A model generated the notes under the pieces. The model did not search any database. It was not told where the DNA came from and saw nothing but the letters and a program-made list of their open reading frames with translations. Below are positions 22,415 through 32,866 of a stretch of 64,000 nucleotides of DNA, one piece after another (the first letter of the stretch is position 1; each line of letters opens with the position of its first letter). The stretch comes from Ceraceosorus guamensis (lineage: Eukaryota > Basidiomycota > Exobasidiomycetes > Ceraceosorales > Ceraceosoraceae). The stretch is taken from NCBI RefSeq assembly GCF_003144195.1, contig NW_020290011.1, positions 248,001 to 312,000 on the forward strand, in the 5' to 3' direction. Made by a program: the position numbers and the translations under genes.

Positions 22415-25400
22415 CTAATAGTCGTCGTCGTCGTAGTCGTCGTCGTAGTCGTCGTCGTAGTCGTCAAAGTCTCCGCCGGAGTCTGCCCCTTCCGACCATG
22501 CAGAGTCGTCTTGGAAGCCGTCAGATTCTTCTTTGGGCTCGTCGTCGTTTGGCTCTGTCTCCAGCTCTTCTTCTGTTGATTCGTGCTCATCCTCCGTCTG
22601 CTGTTCGGACTGAGAAAAGGAACTTGCGCTCGATTGCTCCTCTGCTGCTCCAAACTCTCCTTGCACGCCTTCTTCTGACCAAATCTCATTTTGATCCTCT
22701 CTTTCCCTGCCTGTCTCCTCCAATTCCTCGTCTAGTCCCCTGTGCATCCATTCGTTCTGACCCTGCGTTTCTTGCTCCTCCTCTACCTTCGACATTTGGT
22801 TCGCCTCTGCTTCCCATATCTCGCGCTCATCGCCAGCGTCATTCTCAGAAACTGCCTTCGACTCTTCCCCGCTGGCTGCCTCTGCCTCTTCGTGAGATCC
22901 GAGCTCGGAATCATCTCCCATCGAGTCGGGCGACTGCTCCTCCACAAATTCCTCCAGCTCTTCGTGCGATTCCTGCTCGGACTCTTCGGAGTCCACTTCT
23001 AGCTCTTCGTGCGCCTCTTCTTCGGACTCTTCGGAACCACTTTCGGACTCTTCCTCGGATGAGTCGGGTTCGAGAATGTGAATGTATTCATAGTGATCTG
23101 CGGCGACGAAGCTGTAGCGTAAGCGAAGCCTACCTTGTCTACCCTCGCCAGGAAGACAACAGACTCACGATCAAAGGGCTCGCCTTTGCGCTCCATGCCA
23201 TGGACGCCCAAAAAGCGTCCTCGAAGCTGCTCGAGCCAGAGTCTACCGGGTGGACTCTCTTCTCTTATCTCCTTCAGGTATTCCTCTTCTTCTTCACGGG
23301 TTTGCGGCATTGGTCGCGCTCTCAACCCGTCTTTACATATCTGCCTTTGCAAGGCGACCCACTCGTTGTAAATGGATTCGATCCTTGGCACGAATCTGTT
23401 ACGGCAATGGAGCACAAGGACAGCGTGCACCCCGGTCGAAAGTTGAGCACATAGGGCCCAGTCCGCGTTAGGTTGCCGGCACTCACTCGTCATGCACCTC
23501 CCTCGCTACCCTAGCAGCTTCTTCGATGTCGATTCTATCTTCGGGCTTCTCCGCCATCATAGCAAGAATTGCATCCGCCAGCCTGCGCGGAAAAGCTGCA
23601 AACTCGTCTTCTGGCAAGGCATAAGGGTTCGCTTCGCCTGACCAATACCCAATCGAATCTGGTCCTTCTTGAGGCAGCTGTGGCAGCTCTGCAACCGGTG
23701 TCTCCAATGTCTTGTCGAAACGCTGATGGCGAAGCGAGAAAAGGATCGGGGCTCAACACAGACTAGGGTCTCGTTGCGTCGGTCCAAGGTCGTGACAGCG
23801 CACCTCTGATCCTTTGCAGCTCATTAAGACTGATCGAATCTCATCCAGTTCAGTGAAAGACATCTTCTCGTTCAACAATCTTCGAGCGACGTAGTTTCCC
23901 ATAGCGTACACATCCCGCTTGAACCTGTCGAAAGGCACTTCCTCGTGGTGCTCATCTCGCATGCTATCTGGCATGTTGAAGAGATTGGATTCGGGATTGG
24001 CCGTCAAGTATGCTGCGTTCTCGGGTGTAGTGCACCATAGAGGCAGAACGCTCTTATCATAGCGGTGTGACACCTCAATTTGTGGCATAATTACCGGGCC
24101 CGCTGGGTGCACAATTTTGACTTTGCTTGTGAAGCTGGCGTAAGCAAGATTCGCGAACCACTGATTCCGAGCGCCGTTAAGAAGCAATATGATTATATTC
24201 GGAACTGTGTCTTAGATCAGCTTCTGTTGATTCTCTGCACTCACAAGCTTGGGTTCAGGTACTCGCGGATCGCCGATGGCCATTCTACTGCACCATGGCA
24301 GCCCGCATCTCGCTCGTTCGTCTGCCCGTTCGCCTGTTTCCGTGAGCCACTCTGCCCCGTGGGGAAACGCTTCGTTAGGCTCCAGAGGTAGCTCCTCTAC
24401 GATCAGCGGCCGCTTGCTAGACGCAGCGGAATGAGGTGGAGCAGGCGTCTGATGCGTCTTGTCGATGTACATGTATAAGAAGGTCATGTCTTCTCCAAAA
24501 ACGTTCAGAGAGATGCGATTCCGATGAAACCATGCCAGACCACAAATCGCGTCTTTGACTAGCTCCAACCTTCTGCGCATGTGGAGACTGGGAGGCAAAG
24601 GCAAGTGGATGCTCCGCTCGTCAGCCCACGGAATTGGGTGTATTAGGAGTGACGTATTGCATCCATAGTCCAAGAAATTGACGAGCGGAATCAAGGGGCA
24701 ATCAGGATCAAGTAGAAGATCTCTTCTGCGTTTCCACAGGTGTCTGAACAGACGCATCTGCTGCGAGTCCTCCTTTCCGACGCGCACGACATGGCGGTGT
24801 AGCTCCGGGCCGTCCAACTTGGTCGTCTTACTCTCCAGAGGGCGTGTCCAGCAGGAGCTGTCATAGCCGCGCCGCTCAGGGGCGGTCTCTTCTACCGAGA
24901 CGATCGCATCGATTAAATCAGCTTCAAACTGCAAGCCGCTCCGCTGCGCAGGTCTCTGCTCAAAGAGGCTGCCCTCGTCGGGGTAGCCGTTGACCCAGCG
25001 CTGTAAGGTCGTAGTGGGGAAATAGCCTGCGGTGTCGACGCTTCCGAGGGGGGCTAGACGCATCCCATCAAGCGTCATCAGCGTACGCGTCATTCTTTGG
25101 CGGACACTTGCGAGCGTCACCGAGAGGCCAGCTTGCGTGAGCCATGCCCTACTTACCGGTCCCGCCAAGTTCTCCTGCCATCGGCCACCAGCCGGTCAGA
25201 GATGGAGGATTCGACCACGCGTAATGCAATTCGAAGGCCAGTTCGCGACTTTTCCTCGTGAATCGCTCCAAGATGAATGCTGACCTGTAGCCATGCACTT
25301 GCAAGAATGGCTGAAGTGAGCGCAGGATGTCTTCTTTTGCGCTGTCCAACTCTTTGCCAACCAACAACGAAGGCCACAGATCCGGTTCGGGCTGAGGAAC

Positions 25401-25505
25401 TCTGGCCATCCATTGCGTGTAGTGCTCTTCGAAGATGCGCTCCCGAAGCTCAGCAATGGCGAAGGTACGCCCCGCCGCGCTTACGTGCAGGGCGCTTTCA
25501 ACCAT
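22415..25505 (-). CDS. Kinase-like protein with degenerate catalytic loop and acidic tail (copy 1)
   Basis: Minus-strand exons are 25505-25157, 25053-24245, 24160-23804, 23722-23487, 23395-23169 and 23097-22415, giving 886 aa. The fold of a protein kinase shows through: a hinge-like PLVNFLDYG, an alpha-E helix running into LAWFHRNRISLNVFGED (about 288-305) where HRDLKxxN is expected, an alpha-F-like DRFKRDVYAMGNYV (about 465), and a C-lobe end with LAMMAEKPEDRIDIEEAA. The catalytic Asp of HRD is not evident, so this is probably a pseudokinase. The last exon encodes about 220 residues of Glu/Asp/Ser repeats ending YDDDYDDDYDDDDY. The penultimate junction (23169/23097) was chosen because its phase gives the long acidic frame. 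A paralogue lies at 28671-31262. Confidence 0.65.
22418..22466. repeat. GTC-rich microsatellite encoding the acidic Asp/Tyr tail
   Basis: Repeated units of the type (GTC)n-GTA on the plus strand encode, on the minus strand, tandem YDDD repeats at the C-terminus of the kinase-like protein. Such tracts commonly vary in length between strains. Confidence 0.7.
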
Positions 25506-27218
25506 TCTGCTAATTTTGGTATCCCTTTCGCAGGGCGGTGCAGACGAGGGCCAACGGGTCGATCGCCTCGACTCAACCAGCGCACATGACCAACATCAAC
25601 GTTCACGCTCTTGCATGGTCGTCGTAATGATGCTCAGGGTGGTGTGTGGGAGCAAGGCAGGCAAGTCGCTGCGTAGTCGCGATCTTCAGCTTCGCTTCAT
25701 CGCTGCATGCATGCTGGATGGCGGACACGCACCGCTGCGCCCTGCTGCAGCTTCGAGCGGAATCGCTTTCGAGTGCGCCGTGCGGGCCGCCTGTCGTAGA
25801 CCTAGTCGCGAGTGAATGGCTTCAACCCCCTACTACTTAGGTTTTAATCCTACTGTTGGGGCCGTCATGGGGTCAATATCCTGCGACTATGGGGATGCTG
25901 GTTTGACCGCAAATGGCGCTCATGACACGTCGGTCCACCTTGGGCTGACCGGGGGAATGACACTCAAACTCGGAAAAATGTTAGTGAGCCTCTTGACCGC
26001 ACGCTACAGTTGAGGGCAACGCGACCCGCTCGTCCTCCCGCCAAAGTACAAGCAAGCCACCATGCAGTCGCGGGGAGCGAGCGCGCCATGCACGCGTCCG
26101 TCTGATCACGATTGCTGTGAATGGTAGTTGCCAAGGTCCACTGGTGGACCCACTCTGGAACGCAAGCAGTACATTGCTTGCCATTCGAGTCCTCCAGTTC
26201 ATACCTAGTCTGAACTTGCTGGATGTTCGGACGCGGGTGCAGCCCATGCGAATGCGACGAGCGTATAGGCTTCGCAGGCAGCTCCCGCTCGGGTCAGCGC
26301 AGTGGACTCGAGACCTCTGCGCCTCGGCCAGCATTCCAAAATGATCACCTGGGCGGATCCACTCCGCTCTCGAACAAGCGCTTCACCTCCAAGCTCTCAG
26401 GGATACAGGGTGATTTGTCTTGCGTTGAGCTTGGATCTGGGGTACGTAGCATGAGTCCGGTGTGGCTTGAACTTTATTTGTCACTGTGGGAACTACCAAG
26501 TGATATTTGCACCGTGTCATCAATCAGCGCATACGCCGACTCACTGCTCGTGGCTGCGAGGCAAGCATTCCACTCTAGGCTGCTCCCGGAAAATGCTACC
26601 TGCATTAGACGCTGGTGTTCCCAGGCTCGGCCCGAAAGTGGCCATAGCTACGTCGCACCATTCATATCATGCCATCTGTACTGGGCTAGCACCACTGCAG
26701 CTGAGTATGCCGACTTTTGAGGGAACCCATCCACCTCCCGCACATGCTGCAGTCGAGGCCCACCAAGCGATTCGTGCCTTTCGATGAAAACAAGCAAATC
26801 ACGCTTGCTGACTGACGCACGCTCGTAGCCGATATCAACTGAGCTCCTCAAGTGGCTTTTGCGGCTGGGCGGGAGACAGTCGGTGGCTGTTCTCGTGGCT
26901 GTGGCTGCTTCCCGACAAGAGAGCGACAGACGATACGTGGAAAATACGTAACAGCGCTCGAACAAATTGGGCCTCATCACTTGCTTCCTGACTGTTATTC
27001 ATCCGCAAGCAGGATGGATGGCTTAGAGCCCCTCGCAGCTGATACGCGCCCATGCTTCCTCCGGAAGGCTCATTGCCTGAAGGTATAAAATGACCACCGG
27101 GAACGTCTAGTCGTCATTGTGTGATGACAACACCTTCACCGCCCCAGATACAACAACCCCTCCCTCTCTAGCCATCTCGACAGCTCCCCTCCTCTGGTTC
27201 CCGCCCACCGCGTTCACC
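25506..27218. other. Intergenic region with a TATA box near its right end
   Basis: This 1.7-kb stretch lies between the divergent kinase-like gene and the small gene at 27219. Open frames here (for example 26223-26720 +) have no domain and no convincing splice partners. The only clear element is a TATA box at 27084-27090. Confidence 0.4.
27084..27090 (+). promoter_or_regulatory. TATA box
   Basis: The TATAAAA sequence lies 129 nt upstream of the ATG at 27219 in otherwise GC-balanced DNA, in the expected orientation for the small gene downstream. Confidence 0.55.
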
Positions 27219-27788
27219 ATGCCCGTCGCTAATACTGGCTCTGAACAGGTTGTCACGCCGGCACAGGAAAAGGCCGCCGAGCTCGTCTGGAAGAAGCTCA
27301 AAGCCCTACACGGCACTTTCTACCGGGCAGACCTGGGTCTGGGCCAAGCTGTCCTCAGCAACGGCAAGGTCCAGGTCAGGTCCATCAGCGATCTCACCTC
27401 GAAGTATGTTCAGCTCGACCAGACGTGTCACGTGCGCATGTCGCTACCCGAAGCTCTGAGGGCTTTAGGGGATGTCAGAAGAGCGTGGACCGACTTTGAC
27501 AATGGAGTTGATAGTCGCCACAAAAAGCTCATCAACGAGATTGCGACCTGTGCGAAGCTGGATCGCCAGACGAAAAAGGACTTGGAGCTCCAACTGCAAA
27601 TCTTGACGCACGAGTTCAGGTCCAATCTGGCACTTGCTGAAGCGGCCTTCCAGGAGGCGGGCCCGAACGCTCCTCAGAATCTCATCAAGCGCATGTGGCT
27701 CACAAACGCCGATGGAACTGCTGTGAAAGATCTGGGTTCTCCGATGGGCTACAAACCTAACCCCGACTACAAAAGCTGGGGGCTGTGA
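27219..27788 (+). CDS. Unknown 189-aa helical protein
   Basis: A single-exon frame runs from an ATG preceded by a CACC context to TGA. The frame stays open upstream to 27117, but there is no earlier ATG in that stretch in frame, so 27219 is chosen. The protein is hydrophilic and mostly alpha-helical, with a central segment rich in charged residues (about 95-150) and a C-terminal Pro/Gly-containing tail ending YKSWGL. No signal peptide, membrane segment or catalytic motif is visible, and I do not recognise the family. A TATA box upstream supports expression. It sits between two related kinase-like genes. Confidence 0.5.
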   Translation: MPVANTGSEQVVTPAQEKAAELVWKKLKALHGTFYRADLGLGQAVLSNGKVQVRSISDLTSKYVQLDQTCHVRMSLPEALRALGDVRRAWTDFDNGVDSRHKKLINEIATCAKLDRQTKKDLELQLQILTHEFRSNLALAEAAFQEAGPNAPQNLIKRMWLTNADGTAVKDLGSPMGYKPNPDYKSWGL

Positions 27789-28670
27789 CCTTCTTGGACA
27801 GTGAAATCCATTCGCGTGAGTGCTGAGTCTCGATGTTGCATCGCTGGCGCAAGTTGCGCAAGCTGATCTCTTGTATTCCAAATTGAACGCAACGGTCTGG
27901 CAGGCTCTTGGCTAGCGATGCTGAGACAGTAAAGCACCAAAGACAGTCTTGCGCGTGAGGGTGTATTGCTGTTAAAGTGGCCTTACGTACCGGCGCTTGT
28001 ACCGATCTCTTGGCTTGTATCTGAGGAATCGAAGACTGCAGAAATGCCAAGTTCGTCTCTCTCTGCTTCAGGATGTAAGTTGGTAGTAGCTGGCCGACTA
28101 GGACAGTCTGCGGGCTTTTGTTTGGCTTGCGAGCAGGACGTCCACCCGAGGCGTGAACGGCCAAGCGAGATACAATAATTCTGAAAGTGCAGGCGTGCTC
28201 TGAGCGTCAAGTGATTGATATTGAGAGGATGTGCTTTCTCGAGGAGTGCCTGAACCGATGTCAGACTCGCCATGCCAACAGGAGAGGTAGAGGTGTTGCG
28301 AATGTGGTCGTGTCATGTGTATTCGTCATACGTGAACAAGTACTGATCGCCGTTCATTGGACGATGAGACTACCTACATGGTACTCTAGCGCGTTTAGCG
28401 ATTTGCAGATCTGAAAGATGTCGACCCTTCTGAGCACATGACCTAGCTTACGACACGAAATCCTATCCACACTTTGACTCCCTGATCGATCCGAGGCCCA
28501 GGGATGACGAGTGTAGTCCTCGACGTAGTAAACAGGAGCGTCAGGGTCTGCATAGAGGTAAGGCTGAATCTCGAAAACTTCGAAGACAGACTGTTCGTCT
28601 GATAGATTGGCACCCGGGAAGTCGCCAGGACCGGCAAGACACGTCGAGCTCCAGCCTAGACCATCCGAAT
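27789..28670. other. Intergenic region without recognised features
   Basis: About 880 bp lie between convergent 3' ends. Short frames on both strands overlap each other and carry no recognisable motif. Nothing further can be supported. Confidence 0.4.
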
Positions 28671-31262
28671 CTACACCGATACTTGTTCTCCCTCGTCGCT
28701 GTCGTATTCGTCATTGTTAGAGATGTCTTTGCGCAGAAGGCGGCGGCAGATAAGCACCGAGCATTTGCTGCATAAATGTCGCCATAGCGGCGCACTCACA
28801 GCGTACATACTCATCGACCGCCGCTGCAACAGAAGAGTCAATCACGTCAAGATACTGCCCACGAAAATGCTCCAGCCACAGTCTGTATGGAGGCTCTTCC
28901 TCTCGGATGGTCTTAGCATACGCCGCCTGCTCTTCAGCCGTGCTCGGCATTGGCGCGGCCTTCTGGGCCTCTTTGGCTTCGACAGTCTGCAGCTTGATCC
29001 AGTCTTCATATATCGAGACGATCTTTGGAATCAGGCTGGTGCGATCGATCCGAGCGATGATGTTCACGCCCAGAACCAAGCGCTCTGGTAAGCGGACGCA
29101 GTATTGTAGAACAAAAGGTTCGCGTCCATCACAACGACTTACTCGTCATGCGCTTCCATTACTATCTTTGCGGCATCTTGAATCGATATTCGGTTTTTGG
29201 GATCCTCCTCTAGCATCGAGAGCGCCATATCCGCTAGCCTTCTCGGGAAAGCAGCGAAATCGTCATCGTCATCGGCGATTACTCCTCTACTGATCTCCCT
29301 TTTCAGCCCCCAACATCCGGTAGCATCTGGCCCAGGCTGGGGCAGCTGAGGCAGTTCATTGACGGGTGTGCGTAGTACTCTTTCGAACCGCTGCTCGTCG
29401 AGGCAATGAGGCGTCGATGTGATGTCAGTACTGTATTGGCATTCACTGGCCAGAGGAAAGGGACGCGGTGGCCTTTTGCGCACCTCGGAATGCTGAGAAT
29501 CGAGCAGACCCTTTTTGATGTCCTCTAGACTGCGCACCCGTGGCCCGCAATTCAACAATAGTCGGCCGACCAGGTCTCCCATAATATAGACATCCCTACC
29601 AAACCTGTCAAAAGGCATTGGCTCTTCAAGCGTTGATCGAAGGGACTCAGGGAGCTCAAATAGATTCGCACCTGGATGCGCATACAGGTAGGCTCGGTCT
29701 TCAGGCGTGGAGCATGCTTTCGGTATCACGACCAGGCCCGGATATTTCCCCTCGTACGGCATGACTTTTCGGCCTCCTGGATGAGCGTCTTTGACTTTGT
29801 CGGTAAGACTGGCGTATGGCATGTTGGCGAACCACTACATGAGGCGTGAGAAGGAAGAGGCCACATCAGCTATGAAAAGGGCCGTCGCTTTCCGCAATTT
29901 ACTCGACAAGCCTCACCAGCCTAGGACCGGGCACACGCGGATCTGCCGCTGCTGTGGGAGTGCACCATGGCAAGCCAGCTTTTCCGTGGTAGATGTCCCA
30001 GCCTGGCGTCAGCATCACCCATCCGGGACCAAATGGGAAGGGCTCGCTAGGCTCGATTGGTAGTGCCTCTAAAACTTGTTGGCTCTCTACTGGCGCCCCA
30101 GTGAAGCGACGTGAAGGGCGGCCCTTGCAAGCATACATCCACGTAAAAGTCAGGTCACTACCGAACACGTTCAACGAGATACCCGCTCGGTGTAGCCAGG
30201 CAAGGCCACACACTGCATCCCTGATCATCTCAATCCGTCTGCGCATGTGAAGGTCGTGGCGAGTCGGCAGACGGTGATCGGGGCCGTACGCCTGGGGGAC
30301 TGGGTGAATGAGAATGGTGCTTGCCAGTCCGTAGTCGAGAAAATCCACGAGCGGCACAATTGGGCATTCTGGGTCAGCGAGCAGATCTCGCCTGCCATGC
30401 AGCAAGTGCCTAAACAACGACAGCTGCTGAGAACCACGCGAATTTAGACGAAGGACCAGGAGTGGCTTGTCAGGTGACTCCGAGGCGCCGTGAACATTCG
30501 GACTATCGTCGCCCGGCTCTGATTGCCTTCGGGTAGATGTATCGCTGCTTGGTCTGGGATACTGAGTCGAGATGACAGCATCAAGCAAGTCCGCTTGAAA
30601 TTGCAGCCCTCCAACCGACGTAAGACAGCGCTGCCCGAACAATTTGCGTTCGTTGGCATGACTTCCGAGGTGTCGACGATCAAGATCGGTCGGTTGTTGA
30701 TTCTCGAAGTCAAGATTGCGAGGTGGTCCTGCACCGGATTTAAGAGATGTCTACGTTAGTGAAGCTCGACTCCATTGTAGAAGGACCGCTTCTCAGCCTC
30801 CATGGTGGCAGGCCCCTCACAACACGAGAATGTTGTAGAACCGGGGCTCTATGCTCCTAGACTTTACCAACATGGGCTCACGCATGAAACGCACTCACGT
30901 GGCAGTCAAGCATCCCGATATTGCGGCCGTTGAAGCAGGTCATGCGAAAGGTGTAGCTGGAATTTGAGGTCTTGGGGTCTTGCGATGTACCTATCAAGGA
31001 GGCAAGCTGCTCTATAGCCATGCACTTCGAGGAAAGCCCCCAAAGCTGCAAGACTTGCTTCTCTCTCCTCTACTAATTTGTCCGTGACCGAGAGCAACGG
31101 AAGCGTGTGTGGCTCGGGTTGCGGGATGCTGCGTAAAAAGAGGTCGTGATGCGCTCGGAAGATCTCGCTGCGAAGCTCAGCCAATGCAAAGGTGCGCGAT
31201 GCAGCGCTTTGCTCATTGTCAGGTTCCGTGGCCGAAGCCTTTTGTATGCTGAAAGGCGGCAT
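28671..31262 (-). CDS. Kinase-like protein with degenerate catalytic loop (copy 2; in-frame stop in exon 1)
   Basis: By analogy with copy 1, minus-strand exons are 31262-30899, 30728-29917, 29834-29484, 29390-29143, 29035-28800 and 28726-28671. Shared blocks include PLVDFLDYG, LAWLHRAGISLNVFGSDLTF in the catalytic-loop position (no HRD), FDRFGRDVYIMGDLV (alpha F) and LSMLEEDPKNRISIQDAA near the end of the C-lobe. Four intron positions and phases are identical to copy 1, including the GTGCGC donor at the end of exon 3. The tail is short and mildly acidic. With the only good donor at the end of exon 1, an in-frame TGA lies at 30908-30906, seven bases before it. Either an unseen donor is used or this copy is a recent pseudogene. 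The remaining about 560 codons are open, which argues for recent loss or a splicing solution. Confidence 0.5.
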
Positions 31263-31909
31263 TCGGAAAAGCTAAGAAATGGATGGCACCGAGCCGTGAC
31301 GATAGCCTTTCAGCTTTGTCGAGGACTTGCGCTTCTAGACTGAGCCGGGCTAGATGGAAGAGCTGAAGTAGAATCTGGATGCCATGCATATATGCTAGTT
31401 TGTTGCGCCCAAGATTGGCAAGCGGGCGAGGCTTGTGGTCCTTCTACTTCGCCCTAGGAGCATCTTCTCTTCGCGCCGGAGCCTGCAAAAGAATGAGTTC
31501 TGCACGCCGAGCGCTTTCTTGGGTATGCACTACATCCAGACGATGCTGTTCACGATTGCAGCCTGACGACCGCCTTCCCATCCAAAAGTAGAGCCCTGCT
31601 GGTAATCACTTGATCGGAGCGTCCATGCTGGCGGCTTAATTCTGGTGTAGGTACAGGAGTAGGTGGTGAGAGGCTGAAGCATGCATGCATGGCTGAACGG
31701 CCCGTGCGCAATGAGGTGATCTCGCCCTTTGTCTACATGCATGAACGAAGTGCGTGAGTGATGAACGAAACATGTCCTTACCTCCAACTTCCAGAACATT
31801 CTGCATGCAGGAGCGTCATATTTGGAGTCCATCCAACATGCGCGCAATTCTGATTGACACGCCACTTTAAATATTCTCCTCTCTCATATATTAGATCAAT
31901 CCTGATTAT
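31263..31909. other. Intergenic region without recognised features
   Basis: About 650 bp lie between the 5' end of kinase-like copy 2 and the 3' end of the small conserved gene. Short overlapping frames only; no RNA gene or repeat recognised. Confidence 0.4.
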
Positions 31910-32411
31910 TCAGTATTGATACACCTCGTCGTCTCCCTCTTCAAGCTTGCCTTTATTCTTGAGCTCATCAAGAACGCTCTTTATCCTCGCCGATACTTCC
32001 TGACCATACTTTTCCTTGTCGAGCGGACCTTCTCTAGGCTTCTCGAGGGGCGCATGCTGCAACCATGCAATCTTCCGAGCATTCTGCTGGGATGTCGCAA
32101 AAGACTTGATTGACTGAATATTGTCGTCGTTGAACGCACCGCCAAAGATGACTGCTCTGATGCGTTCCGCAAGGCTAATCGAATCATCCGTCAGAGCCTT
32201 CTGGATGCCCGTCTGTGCGTCCTGTTGGTCTGTGAACACTTGCACGACTGTATGGTGAGTGGTTCCAGACATGTCAGCTATCGACAGCGAGCGTTGGCAA
32301 GGTGGCAGACTTACCCTCGTATTGTGGGCGCAGAGCTGCTCGCACACCGTCAGCGATTTTAGCCGTCTTGCCGCACAGAATCACAGGAACGGTGCGGGTG
32401 GTAGCACTCAT
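31910..32411 (-). CDS. Small conserved fungal protein, 144 aa
   Basis: Minus-strand exons 32411-32315 and 32247-31910 give 144 aa. The start MSATTRTVPVILCGKTAKIA, followed by an RPQYE-VVQVF strand-turn-strand and RAVIFGG, matches my memory of a widespread uncharacterised fungal protein of about 140 aa with a Rossmann-like pattern (VVLCG near the N-terminus, RAVIFG in the middle). No catalytic residue can be assigned. The C-terminus is charged (KNKGKLEEGDDEVYQY). No signal peptide. The intron has donor GTAAGT and phase 1. A TCACGTGA palindrome lies about 250 bp upstream. Function unknown. Confidence 0.7.
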
Positions 32412-32866
32412 GCTGGCTGATCCTTCTGCTTGGCAATTCCCAAAGAAATCAAGATCGCTGAAATAAACGAACTACTGCCGTGTGCTGCTCGAATCCCTAG
32501 TCTAATTGCGCTCGCGGATGCGTCTATGCTCATCAGTCGCAAGGTGATGGTGGTGGTCGAATAGAGGATACAAAACCGCGACTCCGCCTCCACCTGCATC
32601 TGCTCATCGGGCAAATTGAATCGAAGGTGAGTCTGGTGCTTGCGCGGGCGCCTCTTGCGAGAGTCACGTGAAACTATTATTCAGCTTCGCTGACATCAAT
32701 AAGCACCCTCAAAACCTGGGACTCATTCAAAAGAATCGGACGACGCCAAATTGCATCTATAGCTATTCCATTCACAATTTTCGTTGATAGACAAGGTCTT
32801 GGAATGCTCCACAGTCAATCTCATAGGCGCGCCGCGCAGACCGCAAGGTAGTTGCGTAACGGAAGC
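32412..32866. promoter_or_regulatory. Upstream region with TCACGTGA palindrome (32664-32671)
   Basis: This 455-bp gap lies between the GPI16 stop codon and the start of the small conserved gene, both on the minus strand. It carries an E-box palindrome, TCACGTGA, of the kind bound by Cbf1/USF-type bHLH factors. No other element was recognised. Confidence 0.45.

Noticed and set aside
22418-22466. Tandem repeat as CRISPR-like or centromeric array
   Set aside because: It is an in-frame codon repeat (Asp/Tyr) inside a coding exon, with no spacers.
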